DNA from: Acanthaster planci
Lineage: Eukaryota > Echinodermata > Asteroidea > Valvatida > Acanthasteridae
Length of the DNA stretch: 64,000 bases
Assembly: GCF_001949145.1 (NCBI RefSeq)
Contig: NW_019091422.1
Location: forward strand, 124,001 to 188,000
Direction of reading: 5' to 3'
Numbering within the stretch: position 1 is the first letter of the stretch; the number at the start of each line of letters is the position of its first letter. The translations under genes and the position numbers were made by a program. Positions 24,401 to 39,400 of the stretch are shown here, piece by piece. Below the pieces are notes generated by a model. It was not told the origin of the DNA and made no database searches. It was given only the letters and a program-made list of their open reading frames with translations.

Positions 24401-27400
24401 TTTTTGTGCATGTTCGGGGATATAAATCTGTCTGTTGTGACACGACCCTGCTAATACAACAACGTTTAATAATTAATTATATACGCCTTAAAAACCCGCA
24501 GCAAGCTGTCCGTGGCGTGCAGAAATTCAGCTATGATTTAAATCCATTGGATTGTGGTGTTGATAGAAAAAACCATGACCTTATTCCCCCGTGCGATGAC
24601 ATGCGTGCCACGTACAACCTTACATTTGTTAAAATGTGAGTACTTAATTAACATTAGTAATTACTCACGTCCAAGCCATTTGGACGGATACTGTTTTTAT
24701 CACACATTATCAAAAATTTTGATGCCATAATGATGCCTGCACACGGCGTTGGTTGAAGTCTCAAGATACCAATTGTCGAGTTCCACTTTTGAAAGGTTAA
24801 TCATAAATATTGTAAAATTGCCATTATAGTCGTACTTTCGTCGAACCTACTTTCGTGGGGACCATTCAGTTTATAATCCCACGCCCGACCGCCAACCATT
24901 ACAGCGTTTCCCTCCTAATCTAAAACGACAATTACCGGGTTTACAGTGAATAATTTGAGACATTTTCAAAAATGAATGGTACGACTTGCGTTTGCGCTGT
25001 ATGTCTTTTGTTCAGTTTTCTGCCACCACTCCTTCTAATGCCGTCTTTATCCATCCTACCCCACATCCCACAGTTATGGAACATCCTTGATAATGGCGCA
25101 GCGAGTTCTTCATTTTTTTTACCCGTTACACAACATGCCCAAAATTTGGTATCCAGAGATCGTAGATGTTGATTACTGGCGAGAAAAGATAAAAGCTCTC
25201 AATCATATATCATTTTGTGGACGAAGAGAGAAAGCTTAAGTCCAGATGTGTCTAGTCGAGATTGTTTCCATTAAATCATCTGCATCATGGCTGGAGGTTG
25301 ACAGTGGTTAGGGTTTAATATTTTGAGGTTAGTGACCCGTTTTGGTCTCATAAAAGGCCACCATGACATGCCTCAATATGTAGTGAAAAAGAAAGGCTGT
25401 CAAAGAAATCTTGGCGAGACGGTTTCCATACTCAGTTCGAATCTGAACAGACCTGAAATGTCATAACGGGGGGAACCCTTAAGAAGGTACATCACTAGGG
25501 ATTCTTTTAGACATTTTGGGATACATGCAAAAAGATCTAGAGGCAGCAGTCAGTACTGTCCATTGGGTTTAATTTTGAGTATTTTGTATCCCCCTTCCCG
25601 TCGGGGTATACACCACGCCCACCTTTATAAGCAAAGTTGTTGAACGGTACAAGGGCGCGGCGCTGTGTACCTGTATAACACTTTGCGCCCTTTTTTAAAT
25701 CGGCCGAAATGGGCGTGTCTTAACCTACTTAGCGTGTGCCTGTGGGGTTACTTCATCATTATGTGAAAAGTTGTGGGAAACAGTTTTCATCTCGCTTCTG
25801 TTCTTCTTATAAAAGGCTCTCGGCGAGATTCTTTCGCGTTATTTCAGCGGCCGTTCGTTTTGATGCAAATGCACCGAATTTGGTACGGTAAGTTCCCTTG
25901 AAGATTTACGGTTCGTGATTTGTTTGCTTACTTATTGTTCGGGTCCGCAGAGTAGGTGAGATACGTGTCTTTCTTTCCGCACGCCCGGAGAATGGCGGCT
26001 TCGATATGGTTTCTGACAGAGCCTTGGTAACTTGGTATACAGACAATTCCTGCAGGCGGGAATCTTTTCTTAGCCATGACTCAACTCCTGGGAATGTCTT
26101 GTTTCCTTACAATATGGAGTCGTATTCTGAGTTCGCAGCCGTGATGACGTCATCCGCGGTTTCCAACCCTTGTGCAGTGCGTGAAAACATCTTTCAAGTC
26201 CTAGGTGTGCATTTTCAGATAGTTTCGGGAAAAATTAAGGATTACCACGACGGAATAGACTAGCGCTGCGCAAACGCGCCAAGCCTTTGACAAGTTTGGT
26301 TTCGGTCTCGACTGATAAATGTCTGTTTGTGTCGCGCATTGTATTCACTCCATCGCAGTCTGCCACGTGTACATATCTGTAGCGACAAATACACTCACTG
26401 TGAACATTTTCAATGACAGTTTGTCAGAGATTGGCGCCGGCACACACCGTCAGTGTTAGACTACAGTGAGTTCACGGGGGCATAACGGCTGCACAGTATT
26501 ACTGTATGCCGATTCCGGTCTAAAAATAATTCTGGCATTTCAGCGTTAAGTTTGAACCTCGCTGACGGGGCATTTAAAGAAAAAATATTGAAAAGAAAGC
26601 CGATGCTGGGCGAGAGTATGAAAAGTGGGACTGATACTTCTGTCTTGAATGGGTAAGGACGTTAATTTTTTTCTTCCTTTTAATTAAAGTACATCACTGT
26701 CAAGAAAATGTAGGCCTGAACCTTTTCCATGGCAGCACCAAAACGGGGCGGCCAATGGCGTCAGGGCTGTGTCACACGTCCCATGTGATTCCAGACCTGT
26801 GGTAATGCTTTTCTGATTAGGGCCAACTCTTATTAAAGTGTCACTTTGCACAAATTTTATCTTATTTTCTTTTCATGGTGGTTTGTTGTGTTTCTCAGAG
26901 GTTTTCTAGCATATAATCGTTTTTCTTTTCTGGACTTGTACTGAGAGCTCGTATGGGACACAAACTGACCTCACAAGCCTGGGGTCGTTGTCAATCGATC
27001 CAGGAAGTCAGTACATTCATAAACCCGGTCCAAAGCCAAGTCAAAGTGGCTTTTCTCGTGCCCAAGGTCAGTTTCGCTGTGTGGTTTGTATGTGCACTTG
27101 CAGTGACCAGTGACAGGTACCAGTACGAGGTGTTTATTAGACTGGTACCAAGGCAACTTTGGCACTAAGTGCTGGAATTCTATCAAGCATACTTTGAGCA
27201 GAATTACCAACAACAAATTTTGTTCTTAATCCTCATGAACTATCTGTACATTTGTTACAATTTATATCGAATGTCATACAACGTGAAGTCAGCTCACACC
27301 AAACAGATTGAATTTAAGTGCTGTATTTGTGTATGTGGTGGCATAATTTGCGTACATAACCGACTGCATTAAAGGAAGTTTACATAATCGGAAAAGATTC

Positions 27401-30400
27401 GGCGAGTTTTGATAGGAACTTAACGTTTAACGCGGCTGGTTTGACCGATATACAGCAAAGGTCGTGCTTTTTCTTAATCAGTGTGGACATTTTTGACTCG
27501 TCTTTTTTCAGCTACACAGTGTGGGATAAATGGTTTCCGTAGAGGGTTCATCAGTCATGACGTTATGCTCGTGTAACGCCCTCTTGGACCTTTTCCTACA
27601 GAAATATTCAGAATAATAACAAACAGTACGTGCTAGTGGGCAGCTTTATTGTTTTGGTCTAATGCAGATGAATGTGTTCATTTTTTTTTATCCTTTACCT
27701 TGTGTCAAAGGGGTTTTCCAAATATCACTTTTTATCTACTTTGTACAAGTTTTTCAGTTTGAGCATTTGATCGGAAATTGCAAAAGACTCATTCATTGTA
27801 AGCATCGAAACGATAGAGTAGGGGGTTATTTAGGGCGTAGTTTACTGTTGATAGAGGTCAATTTGGAAACCAGTTGGTTCAATTGGCGTCGGTTCAACTT
27901 GTGCTGACGGTGAATCGTCTGCCGTGACTCCCGCGTTGACTCACCATGAGGGCCCGCACCTTAAATAAACTTCGGGCTGTCGTGCCTGTATTCCGTGGCC
28001 ATCTTCTGTTATCACTCAGCTGATAAGACGAATAATGAAGTTAAACGTCAAAGTTCACGCCCGCTTTAAAGGGCGTGTTCCGTGTTGTTCACAAATTCGT
28101 GCCGTCGTCAATGGATACCGTTGCCCGAGGACGTATGAAAAATTATACTCCCCATCTGATGCCTTCCCAGACTGTTAAACGGTAACAATAGCATAAAAAT
28201 CTTGTTGAGGTGGGATGTATAAAGGAATTAAGGAATTAAATAATTAAGGAGTGGGGAATAACAACACACAGCGGGTGCTTCTTCTCGGAAGATTCAATTT
28301 TAAGTTACGGTGCCGCATGTCTGTTAATACACAGATGTGATCATATTGGCTTTATGTTTCTTGATTGATGATTGAATGCTGGAAAGTTGATATATTTAAT
28401 GTCCTCGAGGAAACGGACGGCAGATATCAATCATTCGGGTTCTTTTAGTGATTTGTTCTTGAAAAAAATACAGTGAACTCGAAAGAAGTCAAAAGGTTTT
28501 GATTCATTTTATAAGTTTGTTTACTGTTTTGGCAATCTGCTTAGCTGTCTTTATACTTGCAAGAGATCTATAATAGTGTATGAACTTCATCATCTTTAGT
28601 CATAAATATCAATCGAACTATATAGTATGACAATTTCTCGTTTAAAGATTACGTTCAGTTTTCATTATGAGTGAAAGATTAAAATCATTTATCTCTCTCG
28701 AAAGAGACCTTAGGACCGACTATGAATCTGATCGAAAGGGATTATTTGTTGCTTTCCTCAAACCATTCAAGCGCCATTCTGCTTTAGTGCGACTACCAAC
28801 CGTCACACCACGGCACAGCTACCCTGGAAAAAGTACGGCTTGAAACCATTGATCTGTGGTTGCCAGGCAACGAACCCGTTACGTCATGCCATGTGATCCT
28901 ACCTGGCTCATACCGTACCGACGTATCGTGTCCTGCAGCTGCTTTGTCGATTTAGGATTTCATGTCTTCGTCAGTCTGACCGTGGTGTGACGAGGCAAGA
29001 TTTGTTTCTGACATCCTGTCGGTGCGTTGTCCTTCATCATTATCGAGATGGCGTTTTTTTTATTTGAGGGGAATGAACTTTTTCTCTATAGTCAAATGTT
29101 GGATGAAGTATCAAAGCTGTGGTTCTGCGGCAAAACAAGGGGCAAAAATATGTAATACTGTCTGCCATTGGGTAAACAAGAAATAAATACGTGGGTTTAG
29201 ATCGAGGACTGTGAACATATCTCTTGTAACAGTGTAAGGATATAGCTAAACTCCTTGTCTAAACCAAACTACCAGTATACAGTGTGTGAATTGAAAACGC
29301 ACGTTATTTACAGGATTGGGTTCGTTTGGTATGTGGTAAGTGATGCGTAATTTCGTGTAAGTGGCTGGCTTTCGAGAAAGCGCCCGAGCTTTTGTCAACG
29401 TGACCTTCAAGAGTAAGTCCCCAGCCTCTAGTAACGGCGACTAAGGTCATGCATGCCAAGTCGCGTATTCCCCTCCCCCGACACACACACACGCACTCAC
29501 CTGCTTGAATCGGCAGCATTCTCTTCAGGGGTTACATTCAGTCTAATAATCTGATTTGAAAGAAGTCATATTTCAGAGGAATGGTAAGCCAACAATTCAT
29601 TGAGGCACGGCAGCCTCTGCACATGCATACATGAAGCCTGTCTTGTCATTTCTTTTCCGTTCAAGTGAACACATTTTCGTACCGTTTAAACTTTTTTTGG
29701 CATTTTAAGGACGAAGCAGTGGGTGTGTTGGCATGAGGTGGCTTGCAAGCGCGTTCCGTGAGATTTTTCCGCCGTGACGTCTATTGTACGGACGTCGTAA
29801 ATTGTAAGATTTCCAATACATCTCTCCCCGCGCTCACGTTTGTTTTTATTTACTTACAGAGTTGCCGGACAGTGGCTGATTTTTCAAACACTGTGCTCAG
29901 GCCCACTGTCGGTAACAGTTTAAAACGTTGTCGGCATTTGCAGAATAGTTCAGGGTCTTGTCAAATTATTCCTGTGCAGAGTCTAACAAGTTGCCCATCG
30001 ATGGTGGCTGGCGTTGGACTAGTTAACCCAACTGCAATTGGTGGAAATTGTTGTCGGTAACAAACATGCAGAGAGATAAGCAGTGGCGTGATTGCGTGTG
30101 GCATGTCCCCCCCCCCACGAATGCCGGTGCCCCCCCGTGCCCCACCCCATTTGAAATCCACGAACAACCTCTGCTACAGCTCATTGTCTCTTGGATCCCC
30201 TTGAAAAAAGTGTGCACCCCCGGGTGCCCCCTGGACATAATAGCCCTAGTTACGCCACTTGAGATAGGCCTCTTATTATAAGAAAAGCCTGCGTTTGGGC
30301 AGAAGAGGATATCTTGAATTCTAGTCCTACAACAAGTGCTAAGGTTTTAGCACCAAAGTAAACTACACAATATAGCACAATGTTTGCAGTTATTTTGAGC

Positions 30401-33400
30401 ATGGAGTTGAGCTAAGGCAAATTGTACATGGTAAGCATCTGCTGTTTGACCTTGTATTAGTTGGTCTTATGCGTCAAAAATGCGCGCGATTCCCCGGATG
30501 TTTCAGGAAGGGGATTGAGGCAGTTACTTTGTGCGACAGATGACCATTAATCAGTAAAGAGTTAATCATTTACCAGACAATGTCACGTGTCATGTAGCCG
30601 GTTCAGCTATCGTTATGTCTCAGAGAAATTAGTTTCGGCCCAAAGTCGTGTTGTTAGGCCTATTATATAATGCCACATCCTCGATATAGGTGAGGCAGGC
30701 CGCAGATTTCCTTTAGCGACACAGGGCAAATATATCAAGGTCGATTTCACAGTATTTATCCCTATTAAGGCCTCCTGGTGAATCCATTACTCGGGGAAGC
30801 TTACCCTCAGTGCGGCCACGGATGATGGAGAATAAATGCTGACTATCAGAAATTTGAATATCTGAATTTCGGAATATCTGAAATTTGAATATCTGAATTC
30901 TGTATATGTCACCCCTGCCACCTGCTTTGCAAGGCAACTCTTGTCCTTTTAAGCAATATCTGTAGAGTTTTACGATTATTTCCTGTATCATTCTCCTAAA
31001 TTTCTTATCTCATCATAAGCCAAAAGTTTCTCCATGCATAAAAGTCTGAACACAGATAAGTAAGAGTTGCCCAAAAGTATCGAAGTCAAATGAAAACAAA
31101 ATCAACACTTCCCCGTTTGAATTTCTGGGAACGAATTTTTCCTCTTCATAAAGTGTGGAATTTCCCACTTTTACTTGCATACGACCTTAATATGACTTCA
31201 TCGTACTCCGTCTGCTATGTTTTGTTTTTTTTGCGGGGCTTGTATGTCAAGTTGTCCACTCTTATTTAAGTACATTAGTGTGACGTAGTTGGTGGGTCTA
31301 ACCATGCTACTGGTCGTTGCTACAATCAAGTTTATTCATGATTGTTGTCGACCTCAAGCCAGAGGAGTTTGTCTCGAATCGATACACGCTAATATGATAA
31401 GCTTTGACCATGGGCCATCCATATATCTTCGCTATTTTATACAGAGCATACTGTGGGTTACCGACAGCAGAAATCTGTCACTTGTGTACTTGTGATATTC
31501 ATTCAACTTTCAAAATTGAAAATTACGCTTTGAAGACAGGCTTTTTTCACTTTAGGAATAGGCCGAATCGTTTGTGTCTGTTCTACGGTGTATAATTGTT
31601 AGAAGACGTCACTTGCTGCTATAAACAATGATACATGTTTACAATATTAGATACAGTGTCACATATTTTCTTTTGCTATTCGATATTTATATTGCCGTCA
31701 TAAGGTCTAAATAATGTATAAGATGTCAGAAATAATAACCACCAATGGTTGTTATATGCCACAGGAGATGAGATGGTTTGGATTTTTTTTTATTTTGCTA
31801 TTGTTATTTAAATTTGCACCTTTTGCTTCTCTTGAAAATTGCCAAGTTTCAGACGCTATGGGATTATATTGTCTATACCCCAGGCATTTCTGACGATTAA
31901 CGTCCATGCCACAATTAATGTGTGTGGTTGTGTTGTGTGTCGCTAGACCTATTGCGTGTCGCAGCGATCGTCCAAGCGAATAAAATTACCAGTAACCCTC
32001 GGCATCAATGAAAAGAAGTCTCTCTTGGGAATCTTAAAGTCAGTCTGTCTGTGAGTTTGTCCATCGGTTTTATTCGATTTCCCTCGGCCCCGTTGAAGGG
32101 ATTTCTTTCAACAGCGTATGCTATGAGTTGATTTTACACTGGCGCTTGTGGACTGGTATTTTCCAAAATTGTACGAATAGACGGACCTAACCTTTCAAAG
32201 AATTAAAAAAACACTACGGAGGAAATGTCAAGTTTTGTCAAGGGTGCGAGCGTGCTCGCGAGGCACGAAATGAGGAAGTCAAAATGTTTTGCACGGTACG
32301 GCCATCAAATCGGAGCGCGTTGAGAGTACAGTCTTTTTCACATGGGAAATGAATTTTAAAAAACACGTGTTTTTATGATTTTAAGTGCATATACTAGAAG
32401 ATTACACTGTTGCTGCCTTTGTGCCCACTGAAAGGCCTTGGAATCTAAATAAAAAATTATCCCATGCAAATGATTTTTTTCACAGACTATCGATGCTGTG
32501 GACACGACAATGTTAACTGCACAATATAAATCCACAGTCCTGCGATCTTCAAGTTATATTTAGACGCCACTATTGTTGAACAATTGTACTTGGTCCATTC
32601 AGGTCAGGCCTGGGTTCAGGTCTGTTAGTCTATCATAGCTTCATGTTCTCGCTGAGAAGTTGCCCGTTTTATCACCGTGGTGATTATCTCGTGCTCTTGG
32701 CGGTAACTTAGCAACAGTTTCCAGTAGCAACCGTGCAAAAGGTGTGGTGTGTAAGCGATTTGGTGGTTGCGTGTGGCTGGCGACCAAACTCGTGACCTGC
32801 GCACGCCCCCGCGCGCCAAGAATGCAGCAGTGTCCCGGATGTTCACACAACGGGCGGCAAATGACGGGCAATCTGTCCTTCGTTGTCACCATGACACAAA
32901 CGGCTGCTTCACAGTCGCCAGACGGCACGAGCAAAAAAAGCTCAAAAAAGAGCCAAATACATCCCATGGCAGGCTTCCTTACACAAATATCACTTTAAAG
33001 TCTTGATTATTGATGGACCTATGTAATTCAAATTCAGTATTCAACACGGCAATATTGAAAATCGATTTTATTTTCCACTTCAGAGAAACGACAAGCTCGA
33101 AAAAACACACAACGCCCGAAGATCCATTCTATTGATTAAAGTTATCTAATGCTTATCGATAATACCAGTATACCACTTCGAACATCCGGAGTATTAAACC
33201 TCTTTAGCAGAAAAGGAATAAGGTGTAGCTTTTGTGTCGTCGGGAGATTGTCGGATCATTGTCGTATAGGCGTAGTGGTTGTTAAATTAATCTGAAATGG
33301 TACTAAAATATCTCATAATTTTGAACAGGAAGTGCATGCAGTTGTTATCAATTCCAAATAACCCTCTGTTGGTAATTTATTATTATTTTGCGTCATGTTA

Positions 33401-36400
33401 CTCTCTAGACTCTACGATAGTTGTGGCTCCAGTGTTTATTGCCACATGCTATCAAAACAACAGCTTTGGAAGCATGTAGAAAAAAGCCTAGCGCTTTGTG
33501 ATGTGATATGTATATCTATACATGTATCCACGGCACCAAAAAGTTCCACTTGGCTGCGTGTCGGACTACTCTTGTTGTATAGGCCTGTTCTGAAAATAGT
33601 GGTCACGGTCGATTGATCACAGGGTATAGTGTCTGTCTCCTGAACACAAACAAGGCTTACAGCTATCCGTAATTTCATAGCCTCCACCGATGGAATTATT
33701 GGAAGTTGTGGGAAAAGCGATCATGCTAAACCGATAGCACGACTTCGAGGGGGCTTGTAGCGTGATCAATGATAAAGGATCAGGAGCCATTATCGAGAGC
33801 GGTCGATTAATGTTGATGGATTAGTCAAGGAAGGCACCACATTGGGAATATCCGCACGCAACAATACCGGATTTCTCTTTGGCGCTGTAAATTAATGGCG
33901 TGCAGGTAACATTCTGGTAAGAGGATGGAACGTTACTGCTGCCAGAGCTTTGTGAGACTACATCGTGCTCTTAAACAGGAACAAAGAAGTGCGTATATGG
34001 CCACATAGTTCCCTGACTGTCATTTATCGTGCCTGACTGTTTTGGCCTTGGAATCCCAGATACCGTGGAAAAATGTTTATTTCTCAATACGATAGTGACC
34101 AAAATGAAGTCCATATTAACATGCAGTCGGTTGTGCGGTATCATTTCAGGCTATGTGAGACGGGTGGTATATAGAGTACCAGAAACATCATATTTGCCTT
34201 TCAAACAGAAAGAGTTTGCAATTGTGTTGCGTCATTTTTGAGACAGCTGACACCCGAAGTCCATTATGCTTACATCGGTCTCCTGAAAATACAATCAAGT
34301 AAAATAGTTGAATTCGCCCAGCGGGGGTCGATTTTGAGATTAAACGTTTCTGAAAGAAACAATATAGTGCTTTCAGCAGACGTTCTGTATAGTCTTGTCG
34401 AAGTCGTGGGATGATGAAGTCCCTTTATTTTCATATTACCACCACACCCTCTTGAAGTCCTGGGTGTGGTTGTAAAGCAAGACAAGTAAAATTGTGGGCG
34501 TGGCTTCTTTCTATCTTCAGTATCGTAGAGTCGGCGTCACCATATCTAATTGATTCAAGCCCATGTCCAGTGTAATACCGAGAGGATCTGCTTGTACTGC
34601 TCAACGTGCCGCTAAAAACGTGAAAAGCGATCGCTGCATCGAGTCATAGAAACGGCAATTATCATAACTAATGTATGGGCCCAAAATATACGATTATAAT
34701 TTCCAACTGGCGTTTATAATATAATAACAAACCTTGTATACACATGGGCCGCGGAGCGCTAGGTTCTAAGATCATTGTTATAGGCTGGACTGTTTTTACA
34801 GCGCAACTGGCCGTGCCAGCGCGTTGGAGCGGCTCCCTTTGTCATGCGGGATGTATTTTACAGGTCTCACCCCGTTGAAATTGGGTGCAGACCGTCGGCC
34901 TAACGCACGTTCCCATAAAAACCCACGGCTGACTCAACCCGCAAGGTTCGCTTGCTATCCAAAGCTGTAATCATCGTCGGTATACGGATTATCGACAACA
35001 ATACAATAAGACCGTTCGTCGGCGCGCAACACCCTGGGGACAATTTGGCGGCAAACCAGTGCTCTAGATTTTTTTTCTTGTTCGCTACGGACGTCACGAT
35101 GCGTTTTCGAGTCGTGGGTATTTTATATCCGGACCTATCAAGGATGACCGGTGTAGACTGGAGATGCTAAAAATAGACAGGCTCCCACTAAACAGTGTGT
35201 CTCTCAATTGACGCTTCTGTACGATTTCCGTTTCATCGGCTTCAAGTTCTTCCTTGCCGTCTTCGGATGAAGCGTAGTACGACAAAGGCAGAGATACGCA
35301 GAGGCAAGTATTGTGTGTGTACGTACGCGCACGGGAAAAGGGCAGACCGCATTCGAGATGTGATTGCCTCGTTTTTGTACAAACATTCGGCCACGTGCCG
35401 CGGTTTCAGTCGGGGAAGGCTGTTTTCACAACGTGGACGATACCAGCATGACTCGCAACGCTGCTCTCGCACTTAGGTCTATACGGGACTTGAAAATGTG
35501 GCCTCAGACCGTTCGCGCGTGTGTCGCCTCATTATTCTGTGAAATTCACCGATGGCGCGAGAGGATCAGTGGGGAAAATGTGATTATAGTTTCAAAAACA
35601 AAAACCTATTTCTGCCAATGAATAATGACGGTTTCGATGGCATCCAGAAACGTGTCTCATGATCATTTCTGAGAACCTGTGTTATTGAGGTAAAGTTATC
35701 GGACGTATATTTTGAAAGTAGGATCTGACCTGGGCGCCACCTACTACCAGTTGTTTGTGGTGAGGGGTCAGGTGAAGCCGGTGTATTCGAGGCCAAAGCA
35801 TCCTAGACTCTATTCCTTTCATTTGTGTTACGGACCACTGTTCAACAAGCACCGATACCAAAATGGTTCCGACTGATTGACGCAGTCGATAGACGTGCCA
35901 GCATATTTTGGCACGGAGACAAATTCTCTGCCGCAGATCAGCCAACGGGTAAAATTGAAGCCAGGGTGAGGCCTTTCGCGCCGGTTAAAAATTTGCGGCG
36001 TGCAAACAGATTTTCAAATGTTGAACGTTAAATCCCACAAAAAAGACTCGGGTAATTTACTCAGATTTGTTTGGGGATTAAATTAGGCTGAAACTTCTAT
36101 AATTATGCCTTTGTTTCCTGTACAAATTAAAGATTCAGACAATTTCTGTCCAAAGTGGAGCTGCTCTCTGTATGTGGACTGAAATGGCCAGACGGATCGC
36201 ATGTCTTGTCAAGGCTAGATTTAAAATGTAGCAACATACAGGTAGTACTTCGCGACTGTATCCTACAGATAGCCAAACGGATGTCTATTGCCACTCTGCT
36301 TTAGAAAATAGTTTGTTGCTCTTTCTGATGTCATGCAGAATGTTGTTTTGGGTGCTTTTCTGGTTTTTCCATTCGACCTTTTTTCGTTTTTCACCAGTCT

Positions 36401-39400
36401 CTTCCACAAGGACTCCTTTGTGCCCGGGGGGATACGCAAACCCGTAATTGAGGTCGCCCAGTCACCTTTCTGACTGCTCTTCCCATCTTTTTTGCAGTTG
36501 GTGGCAATGTCTGGAGCCAAAGTTTGTGTAATTTCCAGTCACCTGTCTGGCACGTTGTGCATGCGAGTAAGGGCTCACGTGTAACACACTGCGACATTTT
36601 GGCGGTTCTGGTGTCGTTGTTAACGAACCATTATGAATTCAGATGTTATCACGATTCCGACTGTCATTTCCCATCCACTGTGGAAAAGTACCGTACTTGA
36701 GAAGAAAATGACTTCAGCTTTTGACACAATTTCTTTGAAAGTAAAAGTTGTGCTTAAAGTGTCTATCATTTAGTTTTCCAGCATGTTTTCTCCTTTTTTC
36801 AAGGCCCCTTATCACTTCTCATACAATGTTGCGGTCTTGAATAATTTTTAAGGGGACTAGCACGAAGTCAGCAGACTTTCGCTTTAGTGAGTGGCCTTCG
36901 GCCAAAAGAGTAGGACTAGTGTTGATTCAAATTGGTCGTGGCGGTCGAAACCAAAATATCCATCAACTGGTCACAGGGCAATGCATATCGGAGCGTTTCC
37001 AGTCGTGACCAAAAAAAATGAAAACGGAGCGAAATGCGACATCGAGAACTGGCCCGCGATACCACCTAGCGCGCGGACCTATCTTGTTTTTAGAGAACGA
37101 CTGATGAAGTCCTTGTTACATGTTAAAGACGTCAAAACTAAACCGAAGTGTCATCCCTTTCCTATTTACAACTTAGCGATTGTGCACGCGTAATTAAATC
37201 AAGAGGATTGTTTCCCTATGGACTACATGTCCCCTGTCGTGCGAATTTCCCCAAGCAGATGAACCTGCAAGGTGCAAGGTTTCCAGCGATCCAATTAATG
37301 GTGCTTCTTAACTCTCTCTGTCTCCTTCACGGAAGAGAATACTTTTGCATAAATTCATTCAAGCTAATCTGCATGGTTTCCCGGGGGCGGCGTGTATTCT
37401 GCGTTGCTGGGCAGATGGTAGTCACTGCAAAACATTGCAGTACATGTATTTGAGTTCAAGGTTGAAGAGGCAGTAGACTTGACCCAGTCGGTTCGTAAGT
37501 GGCAAACTAGCTTACTGTTTCATCGTGGGAATGTTTTACCGAGCGTGTCAATCGCTGCGGGTCATGTGCTTTTCACGGCTGATTTGACCATATGTCTGTT
37601 TGCCGGTAAGGATGCACGGTTACGCACCAACATTATGTACGCAACTGGCGATGGTACAATCATGTTAATTTCAACCGCATTTTCTACATTTTCTACTGTG
37701 TGCATAATTGGATGAGATTAATACACTTGCTGCGTAGCATAGATTTTATGGCTTTGAGTGTTCAATTAGAAATTCACTGACGTAAGGGCCCACAGATCTG
37801 GTCGTATCGCTTTTTTGCGATACTTTATTCGCTGAAATCAGTAAATAAAGGAATTGTTGTCTGTTAGAATCACAATCATTTTCCCCGGCCCCTGATATGT
37901 GTATGGGGTTTTTTTTCTTTTATTTTCCTCACACTCGTGTAGACTGTTAATGTCCTTGGTGGGCTCACACGAAATGTGTTCTCTCCCACGTCGACGGTTG
38001 TATCATGCTGTCTGAGACTTCACTGACAACACGCCTCACCGGTTCTCATGGCAACATACAATTTTGGATAGATCTAACTAGGCTAATGCTAAGTTGAGCG
38101 ATGCGCGAGCCACGACTATTTGCATGCATAGAACGTGTAAGCGTCAATGGCTATAGCTTAATTTATTATGTAGCGCAAAATCGCGTGTAGTTTACCGCGC
38201 CGCTGTATATCTCCAAGTGATTAGATATCTGCCAAAATATTGAGAAATTATAAAGATTGAGTGTTTGAAGTATTATTTCAGCATTGTGTGTTTACGAACA
38301 TTGTTTATTCGGGCTAGTGTATTCCAGGTGAATGATTTGGAAGTCACAGGACTCGCTGTCGGCTGCCGCTCCGCACGAATGTTTTGCAGGCGCTGTAAAG
38401 GCAGCCAGTTGACGTGGTTTTCGTTCTGAAGTATTGCACATGTGGTAATCTTGCCTTATCATAATAAGATAAGCTGTCTTCCTTAATGGCTGACTGATTG
38501 GCATCGATCCCAGTTTTCCTTTGCCATTAAAATATAGCGTCAGGCCGAGGATGTCGATGAAAAAGGCGTGTTGAAATAAAGTTCCTACACGCGCTTAACG
38601 TCTAAGCTGATGATCATTAAGTGGAAGTGGTTTGTTCAGCTTTTAATGCCATTTGGTCATTTCCTGCGGCAAATCATTTCTTACCCCACCCCTAATTTAA
38701 CGTTTTGTCGCTTTGAATAAGCGTGAAAATTAATTGTGAAAACCCATTTGCATCGAGGAAATTCCGCGTCTTGATTTTAAGTGTATTTTTTCCCAGAATC
38801 GGTGGTGTAATTTCCTACAGCGATTCAGTTGTTATATTGGGACTTTGACAGGAATTTTGCTCATTTCAGCAACTGTATATTGTGTGTGTGTGATAGTGTG
38901 TCGGCAACGGTGACGGTCCAATCAGTTGATCGCTTGGAAATTAATTATTGTAATTGCTTGTGTTGAATTTGCTGGTAGGCTGACCTTATTATCTCCGCAG
39001 CCCAATGGTATAGCAGTGCCTTTTGCTGGCATTTGAGACATAAAAGCATATGCTTTGAGCTTCGCGGATTGCATGGTGAGACAAGACGAAGCATCGTCCG
39101 CGTTTTAAACTTTTCCGGTTTCCTTCTCTCAGAGGGAATACTTCATTCAGTGTTGCCGAGCTGCATTAATGGTTAGTACCATCAAGTACTTGTGGAAAAT
39201 GACCACGAATTCTGCTCTTCGGGTTTCGATTCAGCATGGGCATTGTTTGCGACATTCGTAGCGAATCTCGTGGATAGCCATCTTCGGCACATTCGACACG
39301 CTTGGCCGCAAGCTACCGTCGTTTGCATTTCACGTTGAACCCTTTCTTGTGTCTGTGTACGAGCGGTGGATTACATTTTCATCGCTTACATCCCAGAGGT

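Noticed and set aside
26953-27216. Overlapping open frames on both strands in BCOR intron 2
   Set aside because: Neither strand shows a known domain; overlap on opposite strands is typical of chance frames.
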